A stretch of 37,145 bases of DNA from Promethearchaeota archaeon (GTDB lineage: Archaea > Asgardarchaeota > Lokiarchaeia > Sigyniarchaeales > SOKP01). Under the pieces are notes generated by a model. That model saw only the letters and a program-made list of their open reading frames with translations. It was not told the origin of the DNA and did not search any database. Every line of letters begins with the position of its first letter. Within the stretch, counting starts at the first letter, position 1. Below are positions 1 through 8,348 of the stretch, one piece after another. A program made the position numbers and the translations under genes. The stretch is from NCBI GenBank assembly GCA_004524535.1, contig SDNY01000001.1, positions 1 through 37,145 of the forward strand, written 5' to 3'.

Positions 1-87
1 CTTAATTAGAGAGTGGGTTGCATTGGTGCTAGAGGGTCGCAGGCAGGTAATTAGATTACCATACCTAGCGAATGCTCTCAAATTAAG
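1..87 (+). ncRNA. candidate structured RNA of unknown family
   Basis: Five nested helices can be drawn: 1-7 with 81-87, 9-13 with 75-79, 21-24 with 71-74, 28-32 with 65-69, and a terminal hairpin 46-51/55-60 with a TAG loop. A single-stranded segment of mixed G/C-rich sequence lies at 33-45. The stretch is far more GC-rich than the surrounding intergenic DNA and contains no ORF. A hairpin plus T-run follows on the + strand at 117-155, consistent with a short + strand transcript. It lacks the T-arm of a tRNA and shows no SRP or RNase P signature I recognise. It could equally be a structured 3' region of the minus-strand gene at 165-2075. The window edge may cut it. Confidence 0.35.
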
Positions 88-116
88 TTCAAGGAAAAAA
101 AGTTTTGTGATTAGAA

Positions 117-155
117 GCGAACTTTAGTTCGCAAGGAGTTTTTTTCTTATTTTTT
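117..155. terminator. hairpin with flanking T/A runs, possible bidirectional terminator
   Basis: A perfect 6-bp stem (GCGAAC/GTTCGC, loop TTTA) at 117-132 is followed on the + strand by T-runs at 139-145 and 151-155. An A-run at 94-101 provides T's on the minus strand. It could end the candidate RNA at 1-87 on one side and the CoA-transferase transcript on the other. Confidence 0.45.
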
Positions 156-164
156 AAAAGTTCA

Positions 165-2075
165 TCATTTTGTAATATCCATTACAAATTCAAACACTCC
201 TCCTTCAATATGCTTAGAAGTGATTCTATACCCAGATGTATTTATAATATGGAGCATTGATTTATTTTCAAGGAGAATAGAGCCAGAAAAGAATTTATAA
301 TTGAGTTCTCTAGCAATTATAACTAAATAATTCAATAAATATTTTGATATTCCGTTTCCGCGCCAATTTTCATGGACAATAAAAGCAATTTCAGCTGTTG
401 ATGGACTTATCGTTTTAAAAAATCCACCTGTAGCAATAATTTTTTGTTCACCATTTTCAAAATATTCTCCAACTAAGATCATATTTGTGGAATAATCAAT
501 AATTATTTGAGATTGTGTTTTTTTATGTCGAAAATCTCTTACAGGATAAAAAAATCTTAAATATCTATCTTCCTTATCCAATGAATAATAAAGCTCTTGA
601 AGTATCCTTTCATCAGTTGGTTTAACAGGACGAATTTTAATTGTTTTTCCATTCTTTAACTTAAAAGATGTCTCGTATTTTTCAGGATATTGACTTATTC
701 TTCCATCGATGGATTTCGGTAAAGTCTGATCTGCATAAACTAAATTCCATTTCTTCGCATGATTTAATAGATCTTCTCGAAAGTCGGGATGAGCAATATT
801 AATCATCTCCAAGATTCGCTCTCTTATACTCTTTCCATAAAGATAAGCAATACCCCATTCAGTAATGACATAGTGTACATCTCCCCGAGTAACAACCACA
901 CCAGAACCTTCATCTAAATGAGGGACAATACGAGAAATGACGGTTCCATCTTCCAATGTTGCTGTGCTGGGCAAAACCATTATAGGCTTTCCATCTTTTG
1001 CGCGACCTGCACCTCTTATAAAATCTACTTGCCCTCCTATACCGCTATAAAATCTGTGCCCCAAGGAATCAGAATTCACTTGTCCTGTTAAATCTACCGT
1101 AAGAGCAGCATTAATCGCTACTTGTTTATTGTTCTTGCTAATGATATATGGATCATTCGTATAATCAGAAGGATGAAATTCACACATTGGATTATCATCT
1201 ACAAAATTATAGAGCTTCTTTGAACCCATAACGAATGAGCATATAATTTTGTCTTTATGAATCGTTTTTTTTTTACATGTAACTACTCCTTTCTCCACTA
1301 AATCAACAATCCCATCTGAAAATACTTCACTATGCACACCTAAATTTTTTTTTTCCACTAATTCTTTCGTAACAGCATTAGGAATCTGTCCAATTCCCAT
1401 TTGAATTGTGGATTCATCTTCTATCAAGGAAGCAACGAATTTTGCTATCTTTTTCGCTTTTTCATCAGAATCTCCATAACTATATTCTATTATATCATGA
1501 TTCACGCTAACAAAAGTATCAATATCATCCATATGAATGAAAGAATCACCAAGAGTACGCGGCATTTTAGGATTTATTTCCGCTATAACTTTATCGGCAG
1601 CTTCTGCTATTGATTTTACAATATCAACATTAATCCCAAAACTGCAATATCCATATTTATCGGGAGGATTTACTTGAATAAGTGCAGTATCTAAATGCAT
1701 CTGTCCACTCTGAAAGATTCGAGGAATTTCTGATAATAACATTGGAGTATAGTCAGCAAAACCGGTTTTAATATACTTTCGAAGCGATTTTCCAATGAAA
1801 AATGCATTATGTCTGAAGAGATCCTCGATCCCTCCTGCTGTCTCATAATAATCAAGGTCGCTGAGACTTAAGAAATGTATAATTTCTACATCAGGAAGTA
1901 CAGGACCGAGTTCAATAAGTTTTTTTGTAAGATCAAGAGGCTCAGAACATCCAGAATCTATAAAAATTCGATCTCCTGGCTTAATAAATGTTTTAATTGC
2001 ATTTTCTGTAGTAGCTTGCTTATCTCTAAATTTTTTTAACGAAGATAAAATCTCTTTACTTATATCATTTGACAA
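165..2075 (-). CDS. acetyl-CoA hydrolase/CoA-transferase fused to a GNAT acetyltransferase
   Basis: The N-terminal ~450 residues belong to the acetyl-CoA hydrolase / 4-hydroxybutyrate CoA-transferase family, which moves CoA between acetyl-CoA and other acids. The C-terminal family block is clear (residues around EWGIAYLYGKSIRER followed by IAHPDFRE), as is the glycine-rich GIGGQVDFIRGA stretch. From about residue 474 a GNAT domain follows, with the acetyl-CoA-binding segment ENWRGNGISKYLL near 569-581. Such CoA-transferase/GNAT fusions are known in anaerobic bacteria. The GNAT part may acetylate the enzyme or another protein (inference). The start is TTG at 2073-2075, preceded by GGTGAT at 2080-2085. 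An upstream ATG is out of frame and closes after four codons. A truncated copy including the same TTG leader lies at 5934-6197. Confidence 0.9.
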   Translation of the reverse strand: MSNDISKEILSSLKKFRDKQATTENAIKTFIKPGDRIFIDSGCSEPLDLTKKLIELGPVLPDVEIIHFLSLSDLDYYETAGGIEDLFRHNAFFIGKSLRKYIKTGFADYTPMLLSEIPRIFQSGQMHLDTALIQVNPPDKYGYCSFGINVDIVKSIAEAADKVIAEINPKMPRTLGDSFIHMDDIDTFVSVNHDIIEYSYGDSDEKAKKIAKFVASLIEDESTIQMGIGQIPNAVTKELVEKKNLGVHSEVFSDGIVDLVEKGVVTCKKKTIHKDKIICSFVMGSKKLYNFVDDNPMCEFHPSDYTNDPYIISKNNKQVAINAALTVDLTGQVNSDSLGHRFYSGIGGQVDFIRGAGRAKDGKPIMVLPSTATLEDGTVISRIVPHLDEGSGVVVTRGDVHYVITEWGIAYLYGKSIRERILEMINIAHPDFREDLLNHAKKWNLVYADQTLPKSIDGRISQYPEKYETSFKLKNGKTIKIRPVKPTDERILQELYYSLDKEDRYLRFFYPVRDFRHKKTQSQIIIDYSTNMILVGEYFENGEQKIIATGGFFKTISPSTAEIAFIVHENWRGNGISKYLLNYLVIIARELNYKFFSGSILLENKSMLHIINTSGYRITSKHIEGGVFEFVMDITK

Positions 2076-2134
2076 TCATATCACCTAATTATAATAAGGA
2101 AGATTTACTTTAATATATGTTAATAAAAGTGATC

Positions 2135-2263
2135 TTAATACCATCGATATCTACTAATGCAAGGATAATATTCATTCATTAAATTATCTTCTTCTTCAAT
2201 AACATCAGAATCAAAATCTGCTTTTATTTCATCTCTTACTATTGCCTCTACTATTTTTATCAC
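2135..2263 (-). CDS. possible small acidic ORF, unknown
   Basis: A 42-codon reading frame starting at GTG runs on the minus strand within the gap 2076-2507. It encodes a basic/hydrophobic start and a very acidic middle (DSDVIEEEDN) ending in an aromatic tail. Codon choice looks coding-like. No family is recognised and the start is weak, so it may be a gene remnant. The rest of the gap is AT-rich and holds only the element at 2420-2435. Confidence 0.25.
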   Translation of the reverse strand: MIKIVEAIVRDEIKADFDSDVIEEEDNLMNEYYPCISRYRWY

Positions 2264-2419
2264 TTCTTTTACATTAATTATTATAATTTCGAATAAAATT
2301 CGTTTTATTTTATATATAAATTTAGATTGTAAAAAATGCTATTCAATATTATATATAACACTCCTCTAATTTATGTTTGTCGAACCACGTTTGGTCTATT
2401 CATATATTGTGCGGACATA

Positions 2420-2435
2420 ATTCGATAGATTTAAA
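2420..2435 (+). promoter_or_regulatory. 16-nt promoter-region element, copy 1
   Basis: ATTCGATAGATTTAAA here recurs exactly, in reverse orientation, at 4731-4746. Here it sits about 75 nt upstream of the small gene at 2508 and runs into a TATA-like TTTAAATAATATAAA. In each case it points toward the gene it precedes. It could be a shared BRE/TATA plus activator site. Confidence 0.4.
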
Positions 2436-2507
2436 TAATATAAAAACATTTTTTAATTAAAATAAAAATTCTATCTTCTAAAAAAAAAATAAAAATATGG
2501 AAGGAAT

Positions 2508-2711
2508 ATGATTATAAATAAATTTGTTGATTTTGATAAAGATAAACAAGTCATTTACTATAATATATATTTAAATGATGAAAATATCATAACAAAAATA
2601 CCTATTATCTCTATATCTAAGAAAGAAAAGCCTATTGAAGATATAATAATCGAAAAGCTAGACCTAATAGAATATACATATACATTTTTACTCAATTGTG
2701 AGCAAAGGTAA
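2508..2711 (+). CDS. small hypothetical protein (67 aa)
   Basis: The product has a short beta-strand-like pattern in its first half and an acidic, isoleucine-rich second half ending near NCEQR. No family is recognised. The ATG is preceded closely by GGAAGG, a credible Shine-Dalgarno site, and the TATA-like sequence at 2431-2444 lies upstream. Neighbours are another tiny ORF and a radical SAM remnant, so the region may be a decaying locus. Confidence 0.45.
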   Translation: MIINKFVDFDKDKQVIYYNIYLNDENIITKIPIISISKKEKPIEDIIIEKLDLIEYTYTFLLNCEQR

Positions 2712-2778
2712 AGCATTTGAAAATTTTTTTTTTTAGAATTAGAATTTAATTGAGAGAAAAGAATTTCGCATTATAAAG

Positions 2779-2943
2779 GTGAATATTATTAAAAAAAATA
2801 TAAAATATCGGGATCTAATAAATAAAGATATAGTAGAAACTCAATATTGTTGCTTGCAAGGGGAGTATTTATTTCATGATATAAATGAGCTAAGAGATTT
2901 TAGTAATGAAAATGATGTTTTTTCTATATATGATGTTTTTTAA
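2779..2943 (+). CDS. possible small ORF (54 aa), unknown
   Basis: A GTG-started frame of 54 codons with AAG immediately before the start. It encodes a lysine-rich beginning, a CC pair near residue 24, and an acidic end. No family is recognised. It lies between a small hypothetical gene and a radical SAM remnant and may itself be a fragment. Confidence 0.3.
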   Translation: MNIIKKNIKYRDLINKDIVETQYCCLQGEYLFHDINELRDFSNENDVFSIYDVF

Positions 2944-2976
2944 AAATTTATTAAAGAAGGTAAATTATTCAAAAAA

Positions 2977-3201
2977 ATGAAATATGTCTATGGACCGGTA
3001 CCGAGCAGGAGATTAGGAAGGTCATTAGGGATTGATCCTATTCCCTCGAAAACTTGTAATTACCAATGCATTTATTGTCAATTAGGAAGAACAATAAATT
3101 TTACCAATGAAAGAAAAAATTATTATCCAAAAGAAGAAATTATTGCTGAAGTGAGAGAGGCAATCAAACAACATGAAAATAATCTAGAAAAAAAAAAATG
3201 A
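2977..3201 (+). pseudogene. truncated radical SAM protein, N-terminal fragment
   Basis: The 74 codons encode the start of a COG0731-type radical SAM Fe-S oxidoreductase. The opening [16 protein letters not shown] and the cluster motif CNYQCIYC (CX3CX2C) are intact. Full-length relatives are about 300 residues. Here the frame ends right after a poly-A run (around 3189-3199), and nothing downstream in any frame continues the fold. A slip in the A-run followed by deletion would explain it. The fragment keeps the cluster cysteines but lacks most of the barrel, so independent catalysis is unlikely. Confidence 0.7.
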
Positions 3202-3302
3202 TTCTTAATTAAAATAAAATTAAATAAATAAATGATCACTCCTGATAATTAAGACAAAAATATGATTAAACTTAAAACATTAAAGATATCCCTGCATAGA
3301 CT

Positions 3303-4496
3303 TTATTTTATGTAATCTAATTTGAATTCTAGAAGACTTTTTAATTGATCACTTATTTTTTTTAGAAGAACTTCTTCTTCTTTAATGAATTCCCTTTCTT
3401 CAAGGTAATGTACGTTAATAATTAATTCTTTATTCCCAATAAAACACGAATTTGAAATTTTCCAAGGTGTTTCATGATAATTTTGAGTTTTATATTCGCG
3501 ATTCCAAAAATGAATTCGAGCACATATTAATTCTGGAATTTGCCATGCATTTGGAATTATTTTGAGGGTACCTCCCAGTAATTCACCAATAGAGATTGTT
3601 GGATGATTGATTAATCTGATAATTTCATATAAGCAATTAATTTCTATGACTTTTTTCCTTAGATTTTTTTCGGATTCGATTAATTTTTTCTCAGTTTTTC
3701 TACGATTTGTAATATCATTGAATACTGAAACAATTTCTCCTGATGGTATTTTATACACATAATTCTCCACCCAAAGGGAAATCCTTCCATCTCTATATAA
3801 GGTTACTGGATGATGCTTAGGTTCACCAGTCTTCCATACCTTTTTGAAAACATCAAGAAGTCCACTTTTAATAACACCTGGAAATAACTTAATAATACTT
3901 CCTCCAATGACCTTTTCCTTCTTTCTTTTACTAATGTTTTCCCCATACTTATTAATATCCTTCAATATAAAATCTTTACCATCATTAGTAACTTCATATA
4001 CAGCTACTCCAATGCTTATATGATTAAAAAGTTCCCTATATTTTTTTTCAGATTCCTTTAATTTTAACTCAGTATTTTTTTGATTTGTTATATCTCGAAT
4101 AAGTTCAATAGCTCCTATAATATTTCCTTGAAAATCATATAATGGACAAGCTTTTGCCCATAAATATGACCCTCCTTTTCTTAGAAATGGGACATAAGTT
4201 TCTGCTATAAGTGTATCTTTTTTCCTTTTAAACATTAAAAATTTCTTTTCAATCTTTTTTTGGGGATTGAGCGCTAAATTTATTAAAATCGGTCTTTTCT
4301 CTCCATAAAAAGGTAGTGAGTATTCAAGGCTACTTTTATTTAAGATATCTTCTGCTTTTATGTTTGTTAGTTCTTCCATTGCCTTATTCCATGCAATTAC
4401 TTTTCCCTTAGTATTAATAATGAAAGCAGCATCTGGTAATAATTGAATTATTTCTGCCAAAACTAATCCGGAATACTGTTTTTTAAGATTTTTCAT
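3303..4496 (-). CDS. PAS-PAS sensor protein without a kinase domain
   Basis: Two PAS domains are visible. The first runs about 15-135 (PDAAFIINTKGKVIAWNKAMEELT, ending IELIRDITNQK) and the second about 145-265 (ending SVFNDITNRRKTE). They are joined by short coiled linkers of the ESEKKYRELF type. The last ~130 residues (LYEIIRLINHPTISIGELL onward) match the GAF-like segment that often precedes a histidine kinase core, but no H-box or ATPase follows. There is no transmembrane segment, so it is probably a cytosolic sensor acting through a partner. The ligand is unknown. The promoter region carries the element repeated at 2420-2435. Confidence 0.8.
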   Translation of the reverse strand: MKNLKKQYSGLVLAEIIQLLPDAAFIINTKGKVIAWNKAMEELTNIKAEDILNKSSLEYSLPFYGEKRPILINLALNPQKKIEKKFLMFKRKKDTLIAETYVPFLRKGGSYLWAKACPLYDFQGNIIGAIELIRDITNQKNTELKLKESEKKYRELFNHISIGVAVYEVTNDGKDFILKDINKYGENISKRKKEKVIGGSIIKLFPGVIKSGLLDVFKKVWKTGEPKHHPVTLYRDGRISLWVENYVYKIPSGEIVSVFNDITNRRKTEKKLIESEKNLRKKVIEINCLYEIIRLINHPTISIGELLGGTLKIIPNAWQIPELICARIHFWNREYKTQNYHETPWKISNSCFIGNKELIINVHYLEEREFIKEEEVLLKKISDQLKSLLEFKLDYIK

Positions 4497-4730
4497 TATA
4501 CTATTTTTTTGGTTAGATTCTGAGATTTGTACTTGAATAATTTAACCACCTCAAATTATATAATAAATATTTATAATATAGATTTGTCATACCACCTAAA
4601 CCAAAGTCTTTTAGTCTTATTCAGTTGCTTTTTGTTAGTTCTATGTTCTCTCGAATATCATTCATTTTTAGGTTTTTTTGATCTATATTATTAAAAATTC
4701 GATATTATGTATTCTATATAATTTATCATT

Positions 4731-4746
4731 TTTAAATCTATCGAAT
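4731..4746 (-). promoter_or_regulatory. 16-nt promoter-region element, copy 2
   Basis: This is the exact reverse complement of 2420-2435 and lies about 235 nt upstream of the minus-strand PAS gene. The flanking bases are also partly alike (a GAACA-type half on the outer side in both). The rest of the gap 4497-5081 is AT-rich with only the tiny ORF at 4895-4999. Confidence 0.35.
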
Positions 4747-4894
4747 CTTGTTCGGTGCATTTAAATATAATCGCACATTATACTAAATAATAAATTATTA
4801 AATAGAGATTTTTCAAAGATTCAATTTTTTTTAATTTCAAAATTTTCTTAAAAACTGAAATTAAAATTAACGAATAACTAGAATATGTCTTACG

Positions 4895-4999
4895 TTGGGA
4901 GAATTAGATCCTTATAAATTAATAAAAGAAAAATATAATCGTCTTATCTTAGATTATTATGACGAAATTAAAGATCTTGTTGAAAAATCAGAAGAGTAA
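4895..4999 (+). CDS. possible tiny ORF (34 aa), unknown
   Basis: A TTG-started frame encodes a charged helical peptide (LGELDPYKLIKEKYNRL then acidic residues and a stop). It could be the surviving end of a coiled-coil gene. No ribosome binding site is convincing. Confidence 0.2.
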   Translation: MGELDPYKLIKEKYNRLILDYYDEIKDLVEKSEE

Positions 5000-5081
5000 T
5001 TGTATAGAAAAGCAAAGTATTTTGTTATTAAAATCTATTTATTGATTAGACTCACACAATAATATTCTATTAAAATAAAAA

Positions 5082-5942
5082 ATGTCTTTAAAGAATCCTT
5101 ACACCGGTTTTAAAATCAGAATGGAAAAAATGCTCGTTCATGGAGCATTAGGAGATAAAGCGTTATTTTTAGCATGTGATCAAGGTTTTGAGCATAAAGC
5201 AGATTTTACTATACCAGAAGCAAGTAATCCCGATTATATTATGTCAATTGCCGAAAAAGCACAAATTCCTTTAATTTTACATAAAGGAACTTATTTACGT
5301 TATGCTGATAAACATCCTAATGTTGCAATGGTACTTAAACTCAACGGTAAAACAGAATTATTTTACGATAATCGCCCTCCACAAGGAGGGCTTGATTGTA
5401 CAGTTCAAGAAGCACTCGGAATTTGCCCAAATTTAGTAGCAGTTGGATATAGTTTATATGTAGGAGGTCAAAAAGAAACTGAACAAATAACAGAATTAGC
5501 AACAATAGTAAGAGAGGCACGAGCATATCAAATACCTGTAATTGTTTGGTCGTATGTTAGACAACATAATCCAAGGTTAAAACCTGAAGAAGGCAAAATG
5601 GAAAATGTGAGATATGCTGCTCGTGTGGCTTTTGAAAATGGAGCTGATATGGTTAAGTTATATTATCCAGAAAATAAGGATGGATTAAGAAAAGTTAAGG
5701 AATATGCTCCAGGTATTTTTTGCTTAATTGCAGGAGGAGCAAAAGCAAATACGGTTGATATTGCATTCCATACTGCTTATGATATTGCACATGTATTAGA
5801 TGGAATGGCAATTGGAAGAAACATTTTCCAAGATCCTAAACCTGTTAATAAAGCTCTTGGTTATAAAGCAATCTTTGAAGGAAAAAGCATTAAAGAAGCC
5901 TTAGAAATATACAATCGTGAAAAAATTCCCATTTTAATTTAG
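5082..5942 (+). CDS. fba: archaeal class I fructose-bisphosphate aldolase (DhnA family)
   Basis: The enzyme would cleave or form fructose 1,6-bisphosphate in glycolysis/gluconeogenesis in the cytosol. The Schiff-base lysine is in DMVKLYYPE (K192). The phosphate-binding end of the barrel is seen at LIAGGAKA and DGMAIGRNIFQ. ACDQGFEH near the start is the usual archaeal DhnA opening. Length 286 fits the family. Its last codons overlap tail-to-tail, by 9 nt, with a CoA-transferase remnant on the other strand. Confidence 0.92.
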   Translation: MSLKNPYTGFKIRMEKMLVHGALGDKALFLACDQGFEHKADFTIPEASNPDYIMSIAEKAQIPLILHKGTYLRYADKHPNVAMVLKLNGKTELFYDNRPPQGGLDCTVQEALGICPNLVAVGYSLYVGGQKETEQITELATIVREARAYQIPVIVWSYVRQHNPRLKPEEGKMENVRYAARVAFENGADMVKLYYPENKDGLRKVKEYAPGIFCLIAGGAKANTVDIAFHTAYDIAHVLDGMAIGRNIFQDPKPVNKALGYKAIFEGKSIKEALEIYNREKIPILI

Positions 5943-6197
5943 ATTTTCAATATTACCCGCTGTTTCGTAGTAATCTAGATCACTAAGGCTTAAAAAGTGT
6001 AAAATCTCAACATCTGGAAGTTCCTGACCGAGTTCAATAAGTTTTTTTGTAAGATCAAGAGGCTCAGAACATCCAGAATCTATAAAAATTCGATCTCCTG
6101 GCTTAATAAATGTTTTAATTGCATTTTCTGCGGTAACTTGCTTATCTCTAAATTTTTTCAAGTTAGAAAAAATATCTTTACTTAAATCGTTTAACAA
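5934..6197 (-). pseudogene. truncated copy of the CoA-transferase N-terminus
   Basis: The 87 codons repeat the first ~83 residues of the 165-2075 protein at about 80% identity, then run out into the end of the aldolase gene. It keeps the parental TTG start and leader (TGATATGATTG). Within it, 6026-6130 is identical base for base with 1904-2008, while both flanks differ at many positions. It lacks the remaining family blocks, so it is a remnant. Confidence 0.85.
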
Positions 6198-6340
6198 TCA
6201 TATCACTTCTAAAAAGAAATCTAAATTTCTCTTTTAAAGAAAGTTCCTTCCATTAAAAAAATCTTACTATTTTTCTTTTTTATTTTTTTTATCCACTGTT
6301 AACCTTTAAATATATATATTCTTATAGTATATTTGAATAA

Positions 6341-6588
6341 ATGCGTCCGTCTGAAATTTTTAACCAATATCAAGACAATAAAATTGATAGATCTACCGCT
6401 ATTTCAGCTTTAAAATCATTTTTAGAGAATAGCAGCGATGACAAAATTAGAATAAATTCTTCATTTTCTTGCACCAATCTTTTTTCTCTAGTTAATATTG
6501 GGGGATCTTCTATTTTAATGTTTTTTTCGAAGCTAATGCTTTATACGCCACAATGATTGATAGATATATTTATAAAAAACTAAATTAG
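6341..6588 (+). pseudogene. frameshifted HEAT-repeat-type gene remnant
   Basis: The first ~35 codons (MRPSEIFNQYQDNKIDRSTA..., then a helical LENSSDDKIRI) resemble the start of HEAT-repeat proteins common in these archaea. The frame then becomes nonsense. Another frame downstream encodes EANALYATMIDRYIYKKLN and a stop at 6586-6588, so at least one frameshift and a deletion are needed. A leaderless-type TATA (TTTAAATATATATA near 6305) is retained. Confidence 0.5.
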
Positions 6589-6712
6589 CCAAAGATTTAA
6601 ATGAAATTAATTTAAGTTTTTAAAAAATAAATAAAATAAATAAAAGGCATTAATGCAAATTATTAGATTTTTTTTTTAATAAAAAAAAACTAATTTTGGA
6701 GATTAACCAATC

Positions 6713-8071
6713 GTGTTTTTATTCTTACAATTATTTGTAATTAGTTGCTTCATTGTTGTCATCATTGCGCTTTTCAACGAAAAGACAGATTTTCTAATAT
6801 TTAGCATTGCTGCCATGTTTGCTGCTGCCGTTGCTACTTTTATTCTATTACCTGGAGCGGTTATCATCGAAGATATTATTTTAGCAATTAACTGGGAAAT
6901 TGTCTTTTTTTTAATATCGTTATTCACCATCGTGGAGGTATTAGAAGATAAGAGGATTTTTGAAGAAATTGCGTTAAGAATTACTAATAAATACCAGACG
7001 AACACGCGCAAATTTTTTTGGGTAATGTGTATTTTCGCAATCCTATGTGCCGCGTTTATAGAAGATATATCTGTTGCGATAATTTTTATTCCCATGACTA
7101 TTAGAACCTGTCAAAAAATGGACGTGAATCCCGCTCCTTTTCTTTTGGGCATAACAATTTGTATAAACCTCGCTTCAACTTTAACTCCCTTTGGATCTGC
7201 CGAGAATTTAATCATTGCCAATAAGTTTGGGCTAACGAGCACTTGGTTTTTTCTAAATATGGGCGTGTATTTCCTAATCACGACATTATTAACTCTTTTT
7301 CTTTTAGATCATTTCGTTTTGAAAAAATCTCTAAAAGAAATTTGGTTGCCCCATTGTATGATAAATGAAGAGCCTTTAGAGATGCAACATATAAAAGCGC
7401 ACGAATTGCTAATAGTGGAAGAGCCTATAGAAAAAAACGTATTTAATCGAAATATTGCTGCATTGTTAGTTTTTATAGTCCTTCTATTTTTAATTCCTAA
7501 CATCTTGTTTGTCGGCATATTAGGAGCTTTAATGTTTGTCGTAATAAATCCCCGAAAAAACAAGGATGGAAAAAAACGCCCCGATATATCTTTTTACCTA
7601 TCCAAAGTTGATTATACGCTCGTATTTTTCTTTATTTGCTTGTTTGTTTTAGCATTTTGTATGGAAGTTAATGGAACCGTTTTAGTAATAAAAAATATAA
7701 TTATATCCGCATCCCCAGACGATTTGTTTCTAATTTGCATCCTAATTTTAATCGTTACTTCTATCTTGTCTGGATTCTTAGATAATGTCCCGGTAACCGT
7801 TTTATTTATTCCAATTTTTCATGTTTTAATAATTGGTGTGGGATTTGCTGCTACTCCTTTATTAATTGCATTCATTTTAGGAATAAATCTAGGAGGCAAC
7901 TTCTTACCTCAAGGTTCAGCCTGCGATATGATGACGCTCGAACTTGCGAAGAAAAATTATGTTCAAGATTTAGATTACAAGCGACTTTTAAAAGTCGGAG
8001 GTCTTTTTGCTTTATTACACATTATTTTAGGCATTGCCTATTTAGCATTTATTATTTTTATTTTTTACTAA
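6713..8071 (+). CDS. ArsB/NhaD-type ion transporter
   Basis: This 452-residue, highly hydrophobic protein has about 11-12 membrane segments. The two family repeats are visible: AFIEDISVAIIFIP with LTPFGSAENLIIANKFG in the first half, and SGFLDNVPVTVLFIP with LGGNFLPQGSACDMM in the second. Members exchange Na+/H+ or export arsenite, and specificity cannot be read here. The start is GTG at 6713 with GGAG a short distance upstream. No ars genes flank it, which favours a cation antiporter or other anion role (inference). Confidence 0.8.
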   Translation: MFLFLQLFVISCFIVVIIALFNEKTDFLIFSIAAMFAAAVATFILLPGAVIIEDIILAINWEIVFFLISLFTIVEVLEDKRIFEEIALRITNKYQTNTRKFFWVMCIFAILCAAFIEDISVAIIFIPMTIRTCQKMDVNPAPFLLGITICINLASTLTPFGSAENLIIANKFGLTSTWFFLNMGVYFLITTLLTLFLLDHFVLKKSLKEIWLPHCMINEEPLEMQHIKAHELLIVEEPIEKNVFNRNIAALLVFIVLLFLIPNILFVGILGALMFVVINPRKNKDGKKRPDISFYLSKVDYTLVFFFICLFVLAFCMEVNGTVLVIKNIIISASPDDLFLICILILIVTSILSGFLDNVPVTVLFIPIFHVLIIGVGFAATPLLIAFILGINLGGNFLPQGSACDMMTLELAKKNYVQDLDYKRLLKVGGLFALLHIILGIAYLAFIIFIFY

Positions 8072-8201
8072 TTTTTAAAAAAAGTATTCAGAGATTATTC
8101 AATTTTTAATAAATAAATTAATATAATAAATAAGTTAAAAATCTTAAAGAATAAAGGAAATTAATTAAATATCAAAAATTTCGTCCCTAAACAAAATCTT
8201 A

Positions 8202-8229
8202 TTATTCATGATCCAAATATTATGAATAA
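8202..8229. promoter_or_regulatory. inverted repeat, candidate Lrp operator
   Basis: TTATTCAT (8202-8209) and ATGAATAA (8222-8229) form an inverted repeat with a 12-nt spacer in the 277-nt gap before the Lrp gene. A third TTATTCAT abuts the Lrp start at 8341-8348. Further copies lie before osmC and the hydrogenase operon. Confidence 0.4.
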
Positions 8230-8348
8230 TATTAAAAAATATAGAATATTTATTCGGAAAAAATCTGGAAATCCGTAAAAAGTTTTCTTAAATAGGATGA
8301 AATAGAATTTTATCCTAAAACTTAAATAGATAAATATATATTATTCAT

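Noticed and set aside
1-87. tRNA-Sec or another tRNA
   Set aside because: There is no TTCGA-type T-arm, no CCA-compatible acceptor pattern and no anticodon arm in the right place.
3150-3240. UGA after the poly-A run of the radical SAM fragment as selenocysteine
   Set aside because: Downstream codons are low-complexity and quickly reach TAA, with no SECIS-like fold and no homologous continuation.
6703-7095. minus-strand ORF inside the ArsB/NhaD-type transporter gene
   Set aside because: It lies antisense to a clear transporter and shows no motif of its own.
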